A DNA stretch of 64,000 nucleotides from Rhizobium sp. C1 (GCF_021026335.1 NZ_JAJNCY010000001.1:186001-250000); one strand, 5' to 3'; numbered from the stretch's first letter, positions 8,781 through 21,478 are shown. The notes: generated by a model from the sequence alone, not told the origin. Translations and numbers: made by a program.

Positions 8781-9683
8781 TCAAAAGTTCCAGTTACGCG
8801 CTTTGGCGACGATGAAATCGCGGAAGACTTTGAGCTTTGCTGCGTTCTTCATTTCATCGGGATAGCAGAAATAGGTGTCGAATGACGGCACGTCGGCATT
8901 GGTGACCAGCTGTACGAGGCCCGGATCGCGGCCAACGATATAGTCGGGCAACATGGCGATGCCGATGCCCTTGAGGGCTGCCTGCTTGATGGCGCTGAGC
9001 GAATTGATCTGCAGATGCGATGCCCGCGGGTTGTCGGACGAGCGACCGGCGATCTCCAGCCAGTTCACGTCCAGCAGGTAGCCGGGGGCAGGCTCGCCGA
9101 AGGTGATGATGCGGTGCTTGTCCAGATCGTCGAGCGACTGCGGCTCGCCGTGGCGGCTCAGATAGGCGGGGGCGGCATAGACATGCATATGCACGGTGAA
9201 GAGCTTGCGCTGGATGAGGTCCGACTGCTGCGGCTGGCGTAGACGAATGGCGCAGTCGGCGTGACGCATGTTCACGTCCAATTCCTCATTGTCAAGGATG
9301 AGCTGGACCTGCATGTCGGGATAGAGGTTCAGGAATTCCTGGATCTTGTCGGTCAGCCAGCCCTGGCCCAGACCGACGGTCGTCGTGACCTTCAGCTTGC
9401 CGCTCGGCTTCTCGGTGGTTTCGGTGAGCTGGATCTTCACCGTTTCCAGCTTCATCAGCACATCATGGGCGGTGCGATAGAGCAGTTCGCCCTGTTCGGT
9501 CAGGATCAGGCCGCGGGCATGGCGGTGGAAGAGCTTGCAGCCGACATCGCTTTCCAGCGCGCTGACCTGACGGCTGATCGCGGATTGCGACAGATGCAGG
9601 CTCTCGGCGGCATGCGTGAACGAGCCTGCCTCCGCAGCGGCATGAAAGATTCTCAGCTTGTCCCAGTCCAGCGGTCCGCCCAT
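8781..9683 (-). CDS. lsrB: LysR-type transcriptional regulator LsrB/VtlR
   Basis: A 300-aa LysR regulator with an N-terminal winged HTH (residues about 8-65, FHAAAEAGSFTHAAESLHLS then SAISRQVSALE) and a C-terminal effector-binding domain (about 95-290). Sequence and context (trxB 30 bp upstream, an AbcR-type sRNA downstream) match LsrB of Sinorhizobium and VtlR of Brucella/Agrobacterium. Those proteins control symbiosis or virulence, oxidative stress, LPS and abcR sRNAs. Cysteines that could sense redox state are present (VGCKLF, ADCAIR, YFCYPD). AAAGGGGAA precedes the ATG. It is probably cotranscribed with trxB. Confidence 0.85.
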   Translation of the reverse strand: MGGPLDWDKLRIFHAAAEAGSFTHAAESLHLSQSAISRQVSALESDVGCKLFHRHARGLILTEQGELLYRTAHDVLMKLETVKIQLTETTEKPSGKLKVTTTVGLGQGWLTDKIQEFLNLYPDMQVQLILDNEELDVNMRHADCAIRLRQPQQSDLIQRKLFTVHMHVYAAPAYLSRHGEPQSLDDLDKHRIITFGEPAPGYLLDVNWLEIAGRSSDNPRASHLQINSLSAIKQAALKGIGIAMLPDYIVGRDPGLVQLVTNADVPSFDTYFCYPDEMKNAAKLKVFRDFIVAKARNWNF

Positions 9684-9713
9684 GCCGTTCCCCTTTAGGT
9701 CATGAACTTTTAT

Positions 9714-10679
9714 TTATTCGGCGGCGACAGCAGGTGCTGCGAGGTGACCGGCCAGATAGCGCTCGGCTTCGAGCGCTGCCATGCAGCCCATGCCGGCCGC
9801 CGTGATGGCCTGCCGGAAGGTGTCGTCCGTCACGTCGCCTGCTGCGAATACCCCCTCGACGTTTGTGGCAGTCGAATCGGGCGCTGTCCACAGGTAACCG
9901 TTCGGCTTCTGGCGCAGTTGGCCTTCGAAGAGTTCGACCGCCGGCGCATGGCCGATGGCGACGAAGACGCCATTGGTGGCGTGTTCGGTGATCTCGCCGG
10001 TCTTGGTGTTGCGCAGCTTCACGCCGGTCACGGAGACCGGGGAGGCGTCGCCAACGATTTCGGCAATCTCGACATTCCAGACGATCTTGACGTTTTCCTT
10101 GGCGAAGAGGCGTTCCTGCAGGATCTTTTCCGAGCGGAACGAGTCACGGCGATGCACGACGGTCACCGACTTCGCGATATTGGAGAGATAGAGCGCTTCT
10201 TCAACGGCCGAGTTGCCGCCGCCGACCACGATCACGTCCTTGTTGCGATAGAAGAAGCCGTCACAGGTGGCGCAGGCCGAGACGCCGAAGCCCTGGAAGG
10301 TCTTTTCGGAGTCGATGCCGAGCCACTTGGCCTTTGCGCCGGTGCAGATGATCAGCGTGTCGGCGGTCCAGGTCGCGCCGCTGTCGGTGACGACGTTGAA
10401 GGGACGGCGGGAGGTGTCGACGCTCGTCACGATGTCGTTGACGATCTCGGCGCCGACATGCGTCGCCTGGTTCAGCATCTGCTCCATCAGGAACGGGCCC
10501 TGGATCGGATCGGCATAGCCCGGATAGTTCTCGACATCGGTAGTGATCATCAGCTGGCCACCCTGATCGAGGCCGGCGATCAGCACCGGCTGCAGCATGG
10601 CGCGCGCGGCGTAGATAGCGGCGGTGTAGCCGGCCGGGCCGGAGCCGATGATGAGAACCTTGACGTGACGGTTGGACAT
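9714..10679 (-). CDS. trxB: Thioredoxin-disulfide reductase
   Basis: A 321-aa FAD/NADPH flavoenzyme that reduces thioredoxin in the cytoplasm. It shows the FAD-binding GSGPAG (12-17), the redox-active CATC (C136, C139) in SACATCDGFFY, the NADPH site VVGGGNSAVEEALYL and a C-terminal FAD motif GVFAAGDVTDDTFRQ. The start at 10679 (MSNRHVKVLIIG) is the family start; the in-frame ATG 19 codons upstream adds an unconserved tail. It lies 30 bp upstream of lsrB in the same direction and divergent from lrp, an arrangement shared with Sinorhizobium and related genera. Confidence 0.95.
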   Translation of the reverse strand: MSNRHVKVLIIGSGPAGYTAAIYAARAMLQPVLIAGLDQGGQLMITTDVENYPGYADPIQGPFLMEQMLNQATHVGAEIVNDIVTSVDTSRRPFNVVTDSGATWTADTLIICTGAKAKWLGIDSEKTFQGFGVSACATCDGFFYRNKDVIVVGGGNSAVEEALYLSNIAKSVTVVHRRDSFRSEKILQERLFAKENVKIVWNVEIAEIVGDASPVSVTGVKLRNTKTGEITEHATNGVFVAIGHAPAVELFEGQLRQKPNGYLWTAPDSTATNVEGVFAAGDVTDDTFRQAITAAGMGCMAALEAERYLAGHLAAPAVAAE

Positions 10680-10888
10680 TGTGTGATCCTTTCGCGCGGC
10701 CTGAAAGGCGCAAAGCAATATGCGCGCCGCGACCATGAAACTTGAACGTTATTTATGAGGCGGCAGGGGGTAGTTTCAAGGGAGCGGGCTGCTTACCAAC
10801 AGAAAGCCGCGCCCGCTTGTGCGTAAACTCGCGTCCTGTCATAGCTAAAGCACACATTTCAGCCGATTCCCAAGCTTTTGGACCCTTC

Positions 10889-11356
10889 ATGTTCCGTGCC
10901 GAACTCGACGCGATCGACATCAGAATCCTTCGGGAGCTTCAGGCGGACGGGCGCATCACGAATGTGGAGCTCGCAAGCCGCGCCGGCATTTCCGCGCCGC
11001 CCTGTCTTCGTCGGGTCCGCCGGCTGGAGGACACCGGGATCATCGAAGGCTATCGCGCCATCCTGAACGGTCCGAAGCTCGGGATGGATCTGACGGCCTT
11101 CTGCATGGTGGGTTTGAAGCATCAGTCTGAGGCCAATCTCAAGAGCTTTTCGGCCGCCACCACCAAGTGGCCGCTGGTGCGGCAGGCTTGGATGGTGTCG
11201 GGCGAAAGCGATTTCCTGCTGCAATGCGTGGCGGAGAACCTGACCGTGTTTCAGGATTTCGTCATCGAGCAACTGGCGGCAGACGAGAATGTCGACACCG
11301 TGCGGACCATGCTGACGATCCGGCAGGTGAAGAAGGTCGGGCTGATCGAGATTTGA
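10889..11356 (+). CDS. lrp: Lrp/AsnC family transcriptional regulator
   Basis: A 155-aa regulator with an N-terminal HTH (residues about 8-55, LDAIDIRILRELQADGRITN...) and a C-terminal RAM/AsnC ligand domain (VSGESDFLLQCVAENLTVFQDF). Family members bind amino acids and control amino acid metabolism genes. Start ATG 10889 gives MFRAELDAID, the common rhizobial Lrp start. It is divergent from trxB across 209 nt, and this position next to trxB is shared with Sinorhizobium. The specific ligand and regulon are not predictable from sequence. Confidence 0.85.
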   Translation: MFRAELDAIDIRILRELQADGRITNVELASRAGISAPPCLRRVRRLEDTGIIEGYRAILNGPKLGMDLTAFCMVGLKHQSEANLKSFSAATTKWPLVRQAWMVSGESDFLLQCVAENLTVFQDFVIEQLAADENVDTVRTMLTIRQVKKVGLIEI

Positions 11357-11380
11357 TGGTGGGCTTGCGCTGCGGGTAAC

Positions 11381-11509
11381 TCTCCCTCCCCCTTGTGGGG
11401 AGGGTTGGGGAGGGGTCTTTATTTCCGCTCGCTCCGGCGTTCGCGGTAAAGTCCCCCTCTGGCTGCCGCCATCTCCCCCACAAGGGGGGAGACGGTTGGG
11501 GCGGGCTCT
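11381..11509. repeat. Intergenic GC-rich inverted repeat element
   Basis: Two near-palindromic arms, at 11381-11404 and 11471-11492, are inverted relative to each other. Both contain the core CCCCCTTGTGGGG or its complement. Each arm is followed by a direct copy of GGTTGGGG-N-GGG-N-TCT (11403-11418 and 11494-11509). The element sits between the convergent lrp and lpsB genes and touches the lpsB stop codon. It resembles short interspersed repeats scattered between rhizobial genes; I cannot name the family. Confidence 0.6.
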
Positions 11510-12567
11510 CAGTCCCTCGCCAACGTCTCGTAAATCGCGCCCAGCGCTTCAGCCTCGCCCTTGAGATCGAAGCGTGCGCGGACGTCGGCGAGAGCTTCTT
11601 CTCCGTGCGCTTCCGCCAATGACGGGTCTGCCAAGTATTTCGCAATCGCATCGCGCAGCGTCTCGTAATCACCGGCCGGTGCGATCTCGCCGGTCTTTCC
11701 GGGCACGATCATTCCAGCATAGGCACCCGCGTCGCTGGCAACCACCGCCGTCTTCGATGCCATGGCTTCGAGCGGGGTGAGGCCAAAGCCTTCGTTGCGG
11801 GAGGGGGCGACGTATAGCGTAAGCCGGCGGTACCAAGGCTTGATATCGTCCACCTCGCCCAGGATGCGGATGCGGTCTTCGAGACCGGCGGCCTTGATGT
11901 CGGCTTCCAATGCATTTGCGAAGGGTTTGTTGTCGGAGGTGACGCGGCCCGTGACGATCGAGGTCCAGTCCGGATACTTCGGAAGAAGTTCGATCATCGC
12001 TCGGACGAAAAGATCGGTGCCCTTCGTATGACGGACGCGGCCGAAGCAGCCGATGAGATAGCGGCCGGGCAGGCCTGACGCCGCCATCGTGTCGCTGTCG
12101 GTTTCTGCCGGATGGAAGAGGGCGAGGTCGACGCCATGGGAGACGACGGTGTGCGGCACTTTCAGAAAAGAGCCCGAGCGCGCACTGGTGGCGACGACGG
12201 CATCCATCTTCGCAATCAGCCAGCGGGTGTAGTGGCTGTGGTTGCGTTGGGCGGCAGATGTGAAGAGCAGCCGGATCGGCATGCGCAACACGTCGCGCAG
12301 GAGGAGGCCGAACAGCATTTCGTTGTTGCGGCGCGCATGCCAGATGCGCTTGCCGCCGCCCCTTGGCTTGCGCCAGAGCTTCAGAAGGTCGAGCCAGCCA
12401 AGATGCGGCAGGTGGGCGGGCAGGCCGGGGCCGAGCACGGCGACGCGCTGGCCCTGGCTATTCTGTTCCGGCACGAGCTGGACGATCGTGGACGTCACGC
12501 CCGAGAGCCGCCGCTTGAAATTCGGCGCAATGACGCGGGTTTCGGCGGCGGTCGTTAACTCGGGCAC
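11509..12567 (-). CDS. lpsB: LPS core mannosyltransferase, GT4 family (LpsB/LpcC-like)
   Basis: A 352-aa GT-B fold glycosyltransferase. The C-terminal donor-binding domain shows GRVRHTKGTDLFVRAM, VAPSRNEGFGLTPLEAMASK and the E-x7-E motif of GT4 enzymes. The N-terminus (VIAPNFKRRLSGVTSTIVQL) is typical of the rhizobial LpsB/LpcC group, which transfers mannose to the Kdo/lipid A acceptor of the LPS core at the inner face of the inner membrane. greA lies 21 bp upstream on the same strand, the order also known in Sinorhizobium. Donor specificity is inferred from the family. Confidence 0.8.
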   Translation of the reverse strand: MPELTTAAETRVIAPNFKRRLSGVTSTIVQLVPEQNSQGQRVAVLGPGLPAHLPHLGWLDLLKLWRKPRGGGKRIWHARRNNEMLFGLLLRDVLRMPIRLLFTSAAQRNHSHYTRWLIAKMDAVVATSARSGSFLKVPHTVVSHGVDLALFHPAETDSDTMAASGLPGRYLIGCFGRVRHTKGTDLFVRAMIELLPKYPDWTSIVTGRVTSDNKPFANALEADIKAAGLEDRIRILGEVDDIKPWYRRLTLYVAPSRNEGFGLTPLEAMASKTAVVASDAGAYAGMIVPGKTGEIAPAGDYETLRDAIAKYLADPSLAEAHGEEALADVRARFDLKGEAEALGAIYETLARD

Positions 12568-12588
12568 GGTGTCGGATTTCCGGGCGGA

Positions 12589-13065
12589 TCAGCCCCAGGA
12601 GATGTTGAGGATTTCGTAGGCCTTGGAACCGCCGGGGGCGTTGACCTCGATCGAGTCACCCTTTTCCTTGCCGATGAGGGCGCGGGCGATCGGCGAGGAG
12701 ATCGAGATGCGGCCGGACTTCACGTCCGCTTCCTGGTCGCCGACGATCTGGTAGGTCTTTTCTTCTTCCGTGTCCTCGTCAACGAGCTTGACGGTGGCAC
12801 CGAATTTGATCGTGCTTCCGGACATCTTGGAAAGATCGATGACTTCGGCGCGACCAATCAGATCCTCAAGCTCGCTGATACGGCCTTCGTTGTGGCTCTG
12901 TGCTTCCTTGGCGGCGTGATACTCGGCGTTTTCCGACAGATCGCCATGGGCGCGCGCTTCGGCGATCGCCTCAATGATGCGGGGGCGTTCTTCCTGCTGG
13001 CGCCAACGCAGCTCCTCATTGAGCTTGGCGAAGCCGGACTGGGTCATCGGAACTTTTTCGACCAT
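12589..13065 (-). CDS. greA: Transcription elongation factor GreA
   Basis: A 158-aa GreA. An N-terminal coiled coil (residues about 10-75) carries the catalytic acidic tip in [16 protein letters not shown], and a C-terminal FKBP-like domain ends in [12 protein letters not shown]. It stimulates transcript cleavage by backtracked RNA polymerase. I chose ATG 13065 ([12 protein letters not shown]), the usual rhizobial start; ATG 13071 two codons upstream is also possible. It is followed by lpsB with 21 bp between them, so the two are likely one transcript. Confidence 0.95.
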   Translation of the reverse strand: MVEKVPMTQSGFAKLNEELRWRQQEERPRIIEAIAEARAHGDLSENAEYHAAKEAQSHNEGRISELEDLIGRAEVIDLSKMSGSTIKFGATVKLVDEDTEEEKTYQIVGDQEADVKSGRISISSPIARALIGKEKGDSIEVNAPGGSKAYEILNISWG

Positions 13066-13154
13066 TTCCATTTCCTTCCCGTCGCTGACGCATAGGACAT
13101 CTCCCATGCGGCCGCATGTCTTGTCGTTTCCACGTCTTTTGATGAGCGCGGCAC

Positions 13155-13196
13155 AAAAATAAAACGGTCCCCGGAGCTTCACGCAACGGAACCGTT
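13155..13196 (-). terminator. Terminator of the upstream DUF930 gene
   Basis: On the minus strand AACGGTTCC pairs imperfectly with GGACCGTT and is followed by TTATTTTTG. It lies between the DUF930 gene and greA, so greA should have its own promoter in 13066-13150. Confidence 0.6.
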
Positions 13197-13305
13197 CAAA
13201 ACGGAAAACAATATAACAGAAAGCTTTTCGAAAAAGCGAGAAAAATCTGTCGCGGTGCTCGGCCTGTTTCCAAAGGCGCTTTGAGAACAAATGCTTGGTG
13301 GAGGC

Positions 13306-14043
13306 TCAGCGTTCCAGATGAAGGTCGTCCCAGCGACTGCTCGGGATGAGTGTGCCGATGGCGAAGCGGAAGGCGATGACGGCGCCACGCCTGGTGTCGA
13401 GGATGCAGTCGAAGGTCAGGCGGAACCAGCGATGCGCGCTCCGGAAGGCGGCACCGGGCGCGCGCAACCGATCCCCATCCACCTGTGTATTCTCCAGAGC
13501 GTAGGCAATCAGCCGGTCCGGCTGGAGCTTTGAGTCGGTGCGGCGAATTTGCTCCATCGCCTCCGTATCGCAAATCTGCTCGTTCCGTTCGGACGGGGAC
13601 AGCGTTTTCAGTGCGTCGCGAGCGGAGCGGTTTTCCGGGCGGGAGAGAATGGTGGCGGCATAGAAGGCGCTTGCCTCCTTCATCTCCGGCTCGGCCTTGG
13701 GCGGCTCAGTTTGCGTCTCGCCCGGTTTCGGGACCGCCTCAGGGGCCGGCGTAGCGGTAGGGGCCGGAGGCGCAGGCGGTGGGGCTGCGCCTTCGGCCTG
13801 TTGCCCGGCAGGTCTAGGTTGCTGTTGTTCCGCGGAAGTGCCTGCCGCCGGTGGCTGTGGACTGTTCGGGGTTTCCGGGGCGACGGTTTGCGGGACCATC
13901 CTGATGGAGATTACGGGTTCGGGCGCGTCTTCCACCGAAGCAGGCGCGAACCGCAGGAGAGAAGCGAGCAGAACAAGGTGGAGGACGATCGACGCGGCAA
14001 GGCCGGCCCGAAAATCCTTCCTTGTTTGCATGGGGTGCGCCAT
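13306..14043 (-). CDS. DUF930 domain protein with TonB-like N-terminus
   Basis: A 245-aa protein. A short cytoplasmic N-terminus and one membrane helix (about 13-33) lead into a Pro/Glu/Ala-rich segment (about 45-135). A C-terminal DUF930 domain follows (SERNEQICDTEAMEQIR ... WFRLTFDCILDTRRGAVIAFRFAIG). The anchor plus proline-rich spacer resembles TonB/TolA, suggesting a domain held across the periplasm. The function of DUF930 is unknown. A second protein of the same design is encoded at 39403-40383. The start is uncertain: ATG 14079 and 14106 are also in frame. Confidence 0.75.
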   Translation of the reverse strand: MAHPMQTRKDFRAGLAASIVLHLVLLASLLRFAPASVEDAPEPVISIRMVPQTVAPETPNSPQPPAAGTSAEQQQPRPAGQQAEGAAPPPAPPAPTATPAPEAVPKPGETQTEPPKAEPEMKEASAFYAATILSRPENRSARDALKTLSPSERNEQICDTEAMEQIRRTDSKLQPDRLIAYALENTQVDGDRLRAPGAAFRSAHRWFRLTFDCILDTRRGAVIAFRFAIGTLIPSSRWDDLHLER

Positions 14044-14128
14044 CTGTCCTGTTGCCTCGATGTCCTTCGCTCCCGTCATCGATACTGGGCTGGGTGCTGG
14101 ACGCAACAGTCAATCGACGTCCGGCGTC

Positions 14129-14980
14129 TCAGGCCGCGCTCACGGCAGGGGATGGTGTATCGGCAAAGGTACTATGCCGATCGCGGAAGGCGACGACAAC
14201 ACGGTTGCGGCCCGTCTGCTTTGCTTCATAAAGACAAGCGTCGGCCTCGCGATAGAGCTGTTCATATGTGGCCGCCGTGTCGCTGAAGGCGACGCCGATG
14301 CTCACGGTCAGTCGGGTGGGCAGGAACGTTTGGGAAAACTCAGCAGCTGCAACGGCTGCTCGCAGGCGCTCGGCCTGGAGGGCGGCCAGACCAGCTGTGG
14401 CGCTACGGGTGAACACGGCAAACTCCTCACCGCCGATACGACCGAAGACCTCATCCTCCCTAAGGCAGCCTTTGATCGCCTCCGTGACGGCGATCAGCGC
14501 TTCGTCACCGGTGTGATGGCCGAACGTGTCGTTGACCTTCTTGAAATGATCGACGTCGATGACCAGCATGGCCGCAGCCACAGGTGTATCGGAGAGCAAA
14601 ACTGGCTCGACCGCATTGTGGAACGCGCGCCGGTTGAAGATACCCGTCAGGCTGTCGGTGAAGGCCAGGCGCTCCAGCGCCTCACGGGTAAGGGCTAGTT
14701 GGCGAAGCTTCGAGAAGAGATAGAAGAATGTGGGGCCGCCGATCAGAACGGGGCCGAGAATGTCATTGCGGACGCTAAGCCAAACGAGTTCGTTTGTCTG
14801 AGCCGTGAGGTTGCCGTAGTCGAGCGCAAAGACCAGAGCCAGGACCACGATCGTGAAACCGGTCGTCGCGGCGACGATCAGCGCATAATCCCGCATGCTC
14901 AATTTGACTGACTTCACCGCGGCGTCCTTGGGGCCGGGCGACAGGCGAATTCCTGTTTCAACCGGACCGTTCAGGATCAT
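14129..14980 (-). CDS. Membrane-anchored diguanylate cyclase (GGDEF)
   Basis: A 283-aa protein with two N-terminal membrane helices (about 32-54 and 66-90) and a cytoplasmic GGDEF domain. The active-site motif GGEEF is intact (183-187), as are the metal Asp region VIDVDHFKKVNDTFGH and the DPLT-like TDSLTGIFNRR. It should convert two GTP to c-di-GMP. The inhibitory I-site position reads REDE rather than RxxD, so product feedback may be weakened. There is no separate sensor domain, so input would come through the membrane part. It is monocistronic. Confidence 0.88.
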   Translation of the reverse strand: MILNGPVETGIRLSPGPKDAAVKSVKLSMRDYALIVAATTGFTIVVLALVFALDYGNLTAQTNELVWLSVRNDILGPVLIGGPTFFYLFSKLRQLALTREALERLAFTDSLTGIFNRRAFHNAVEPVLLSDTPVAAAMLVIDVDHFKKVNDTFGHHTGDEALIAVTEAIKGCLREDEVFGRIGGEEFAVFTRSATAGLAALQAERLRAAVAAAEFSQTFLPTRLTVSIGVAFSDTAATYEQLYREADACLYEAKQTGRNRVVVAFRDRHSTFADTPSPAVSAA

Positions 14981-15071
14981 CGTCGTTCGGACTGCGCCGA
15001 AACAAGATGACCTTGCCCGACTTGTTATAAGTCAATTTTGCTGAGGAACCGTCTAAGCCCGGTGTAAATTC

Positions 15072-15114
15072 TGCGGCTCCGTGTTAACCGCCTGGTAACA
15101 GGGAGCCGCATTTT
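15072..15114 (+). terminator. Hairpin between the GGDEF and PPK2 genes
   Basis: A 9-bp perfect inverted repeat (TGCGGCTCC and GGAGCCGCA) is followed on the plus strand by TTTT. The flanking genes are both on the minus strand and the minus side lacks a T-run, so its role as the PPK2 terminator is only likely. Confidence 0.4.
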
Positions 15115-15136
15115 CGTGCCGTTCTGGTGCAGATGC

Positions 15137-16039
15137 TCAGTAGAGCTTCGGCACATACATGTCTTCGGGTACCGGCTTGCGGTAATAGTCATCGTGATGG
15201 ACGCGCTCGGGCAGGTCGATGGCCGGGCGCGGCACTTCCTCGTAAGGGATCTGCTTGAGGAGGTGGGCGATGCAATTGAGGCGGGCGCGCTTCTTGTCCA
15301 CCGCCTCGACCACCCACCACGGGGTTTCGGGCGTATGCGTGCGGTCCAGCATCTCTTCCTTGGCCTTGGTGTAGTCTTCCCAGTGGACGCGGCTTTCGAG
15401 GTCCATCGGCGAGAGCTTCCATTGCTTCAGCGGATCGTGGATACGCATCTTGAAGCGGAATTCCTGCTCCTCGTCGGTGATCGAGAACCAGTACTTGATG
15501 AGGATGATGCCCGAGCGGACAAGCATGCGCTCGAATTCCGGGACGGAGCGGAAGAATTCTTCCAGTTCGTCCTTGGTGCAGAAGCCCATGACGCGCTCGA
15601 CACCGGCGCGGTTGTACCAGGAGCGGTCGAAGAGAACCATTTCGCCGGCGCTCGGCAGATGCGGCACATAACGCTGGAAATACCACTGGTGACGCTCGCG
15701 CTCGGTCGGCGCAGGGAGTGCCACGACGCGGCAGACGCGCGGGTTGAGGCGCTGCGTGACACGCTTGATCGCGCCGCCCTTGCCGGCGGAATCGCGGCCT
15801 TCGAAGATCACCACGACCTTGAGCTTCTTGTGCTGGATCCAGTCCTGCAGCTTCACAAGCTCGTGCTGCAGTCGGAAGAGTTCGCGGAAGTAGACCTTGC
15901 GGTCGAGCGTCGGCTCGGCCTCATGCGTCATGCCGTCGACGACGAGCTCATCGAGCTGATCCTCGTCCATCTGCATTTCCAGCTCCTCATCGAAGCTGTC
16001 GGCGATTTCCGTCTTGATGCGCTCGAGGTCATATTGCAT
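15137..16039 (-). CDS. ppk2: Polyphosphate kinase 2
   Basis: A 300-aa PPK2 of the P-loop kinase fold. The Walker A motif is GRDSAGKGG (81-89), the Walker B region LFDRSWYNR (136-144), and the lid region includes RHQWYFQRYVPHLP. Family members transfer phosphate between polyphosphate and nucleoside di- or monophosphates in the cytoplasm. The single-domain length and motif set fit class I (NDP phosphorylation), but the class cannot be proven by eye. The acidic N-terminal stretch (about 10-45) is typical of rhizobial members. It stands alone, with 74 nt to the next upstream gene. Confidence 0.9.
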   Translation of the reverse strand: MQYDLERIKTEIADSFDEELEMQMDEDQLDELVVDGMTHEAEPTLDRKVYFRELFRLQHELVKLQDWIQHKKLKVVVIFEGRDSAGKGGAIKRVTQRLNPRVCRVVALPAPTERERHQWYFQRYVPHLPSAGEMVLFDRSWYNRAGVERVMGFCTKDELEEFFRSVPEFERMLVRSGIILIKYWFSITDEEQEFRFKMRIHDPLKQWKLSPMDLESRVHWEDYTKAKEEMLDRTHTPETPWWVVEAVDKKRARLNCIAHLLKQIPYEEVPRPAIDLPERVHHDDYYRKPVPEDMYVPKLY

Positions 16040-16113
16040 TCGTCAAATCCTTCCGTCGAATTGGCCGGAGAGAAGCAGGCTTCTGTGAAGGACTTGTGAC
16101 AGTTGGATGACGT

Positions 16114-17391
16114 TCAGATGCCGAAGGTCGGATTTGGGGGGAGGTTGGGCGGACGATAGTCCTTGCGCTCTTCTAAGCGGGTCCCGACAGAGGGATGGAG
16201 GATGGCGTCTTGTGGTATCTTGCGATGCCGACCGAACGGGATCATCCAGCCTCGCCAGCCGCGATTTGGCCGGCCCCGTTCGTCTTCACGCCACGGACGA
16301 AGACGCGGGATACACTCGATGATCCACCAGAGACCTTTGAGGGATTCGTGCTGTTTCGCGACGGGAGAGGGCGCCGGATAAGGACTGCCGGGTGCCTTGC
16401 CGAGCAGTGTCTGGATCGCGCTTTCGTCGTAAAGCAGACCAATATTGCTCTGCGCCGATTCTGTGATCAGCCATTCCAGCGGAACCTTTGCGAGCGCGCT
16501 TTCCGCCTCCACATAGCCGCCGCCGACATCGGCGTGGACGCCGGCAAACCATCGCTCCTTGACGTTCTGATCCGGGAGGGCCGCGTCCGGCAGTGGGTTT
16601 CCGAATGCATCCTTCGGCCGGAACGGGCCGCCCCAGAATTTCTCGCCGGCTGGCCAAAGCTGCGGATGAAACATGGTGCGCCGCTCGTCGATGGAAACCG
16701 CGTGCCTGACGGCCTCGACGCTGCGGTTCTTGCGCGTAAAGGGATGTGTGGTCAGTTGCGGGTAGTATTTACCCCATTCAATGACCGAGGATACCGTATC
16801 GAACAGAAGCAGCGACTTGATCGCGGGCCGGTAGGTCCGCAGCGTTCGCTCGTAGAGGCGCATCGTCTGGAAAGCGGCGTCTGGCCCTGAGGTTTCGCGC
16901 GATATGCCGTCGTCATCCTCGGTCTTGGGGATCGACTTGTAGGTGCGGTAGGCATAGTCGAGCAGGTTTAGCTGGTAGGGTTCGACAAGACCCAGAGCAT
17001 GAATGAAACCCGCGAGCACGCGGGCGGAATAGGCGCCGCGGCTGAAGCCGATGATGGTGATGCGATCTTCCTCGCCGGTCTTGCGCCCAGACGCGTCGAG
17101 AGCGCTTCTTTCGAAATTCTCGACAATGAAGCCATAGGCATCGAGAACATTCTGATCGAGCCCGAAGCCTGTGGCCAGCCCCCAGATTTCATAGATCCGG
17201 CTGGCGAGCCAGCTGGTGTCGTGATTGACACCCATTGTGCCCACGCCAGGGTCATAATAGACGAGCTGCCGAGCGCTTCTTTCGAGGCAGCCGTAGAGGC
17301 GCAAGGGGTTGGTGCGGTCACCGCTGATCTGGTTGGACGTTCCGTCGAAAATGATCACGATGTTCTTGGCCACGATCCCCTCCATAGTCAT
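16114..17391 (-). CDS. DUF2235 alpha/beta hydrolase
   Basis: A protein of about 425 aa with the DUF2235 hydrolase fold, the family that includes Tle1-type phospholipase effectors. Visible motifs are the N-terminal IVIIFDGTSNQ, the nucleophile elbow GFSRGAYSARVLAGFI (GxSxG) and WFAGVHADVGGGY, which supplies the acid and His region. There is no signal peptide and no T6SS gene nearby, so a cytoplasmic lipase/esterase role is more likely than a secreted effector. The start is uncertain: ATG 17391 or 17385 are possible, and GTG 17373 has GGAGGGG just upstream. Confidence 0.8.
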   Translation of the reverse strand: MTMEGIVAKNIVIIFDGTSNQISGDRTNPLRLYGCLERSARQLVYYDPGVGTMGVNHDTSWLASRIYEIWGLATGFGLDQNVLDAYGFIVENFERSALDASGRKTGEEDRITIIGFSRGAYSARVLAGFIHALGLVEPYQLNLLDYAYRTYKSIPKTEDDDGISRETSGPDAAFQTMRLYERTLRTYRPAIKSLLLFDTVSSVIEWGKYYPQLTTHPFTRKNRSVEAVRHAVSIDERRTMFHPQLWPAGEKFWGGPFRPKDAFGNPLPDAALPDQNVKERWFAGVHADVGGGYVEAESALAKVPLEWLITESAQSNIGLLYDESAIQTLLGKAPGSPYPAPSPVAKQHESLKGLWWIIECIPRLRPWREDERGRPNRGWRGWMIPFGRHRKIPQDAILHPSVGTRLEERKDYRPPNLPPNPTFGI

Positions 17392-17472
17392 GAAGGGGAT
17401 CTTAGTGGGTCTGTTCAATTTTTTCAATTGCAGGTTTTATTTTTGCATATATTCGCGTCTTGCCGACGCGCT

Positions 17473-17817
17473 CTATCGCTGCTGAAGAATCCTGACCACT
17501 CTCGGGCTCATGTGCCCGAGGCGCATCTGCGCGACTTCCTCGTAGGAAAGGCGTCCGCTTGCGACCGCGTTGATCATTCTCGTGCAGGCTGCGCGATCAG
17601 CTTCCGAGTCCTTGACGTCAAGAAGCAGCGCCACGTTATGTCTTGTCTGTGGACTGGAGAGATGCGCATGCGCGATGCACTTTTCCGTCGTCTCACTCCG
17701 CAGCCTCTTGCTGCCTGCAAGCGCGGCGGCGCCGGTTTCAAAATTTGTCTTTGAGGGCACAGTGGTGCATCCCGAAACGGCAAGGCCGCACAGGAGGAGA
17801 ACTGCAATCTTCTTCAT
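17473..17817 (-). CDS. Small putative lipoprotein
   Basis: A 114-aa protein beginning MKKIAVLLLCGLAVSGCTT, a lipoprotein signal with lipobox AVSGC, so it is probably anchored to the inner or outer membrane. The mature part has two further Cys (EKCIAHAH, AACTRMI) that could form a disulfide, and a helical C-terminus. I do not recognise a named family. I chose ATG 17817 because it places the charged MKK directly before the hydrophobic core; an in-frame ATG lies four codons upstream. Confidence 0.65.
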   Translation of the reverse strand: MKKIAVLLLCGLAVSGCTTVPSKTNFETGAAALAGSKRLRSETTEKCIAHAHLSSPQTRHNVALLLDVKDSEADRAACTRMINAVASGRLSYEEVAQMRLGHMSPRVVRILQQR

Positions 17818-17992
17818 AAAAATCCTCACAATCCCAAGATGTAAACGTACCCTCGCTGAAAGGGCTATCTTGGAAGAAGGATACGGTCAAGCAAACTCTG
17901 GCGGCCCCTAATCGGTCCACACAATACCGTTAATTCGGGCAGAGTCGCGGTTGGGTCCGCAACCCGCGTCGGGCTGCGGACCGATGCTGAAG

Positions 17993-21478
<3,486 letters not shown>

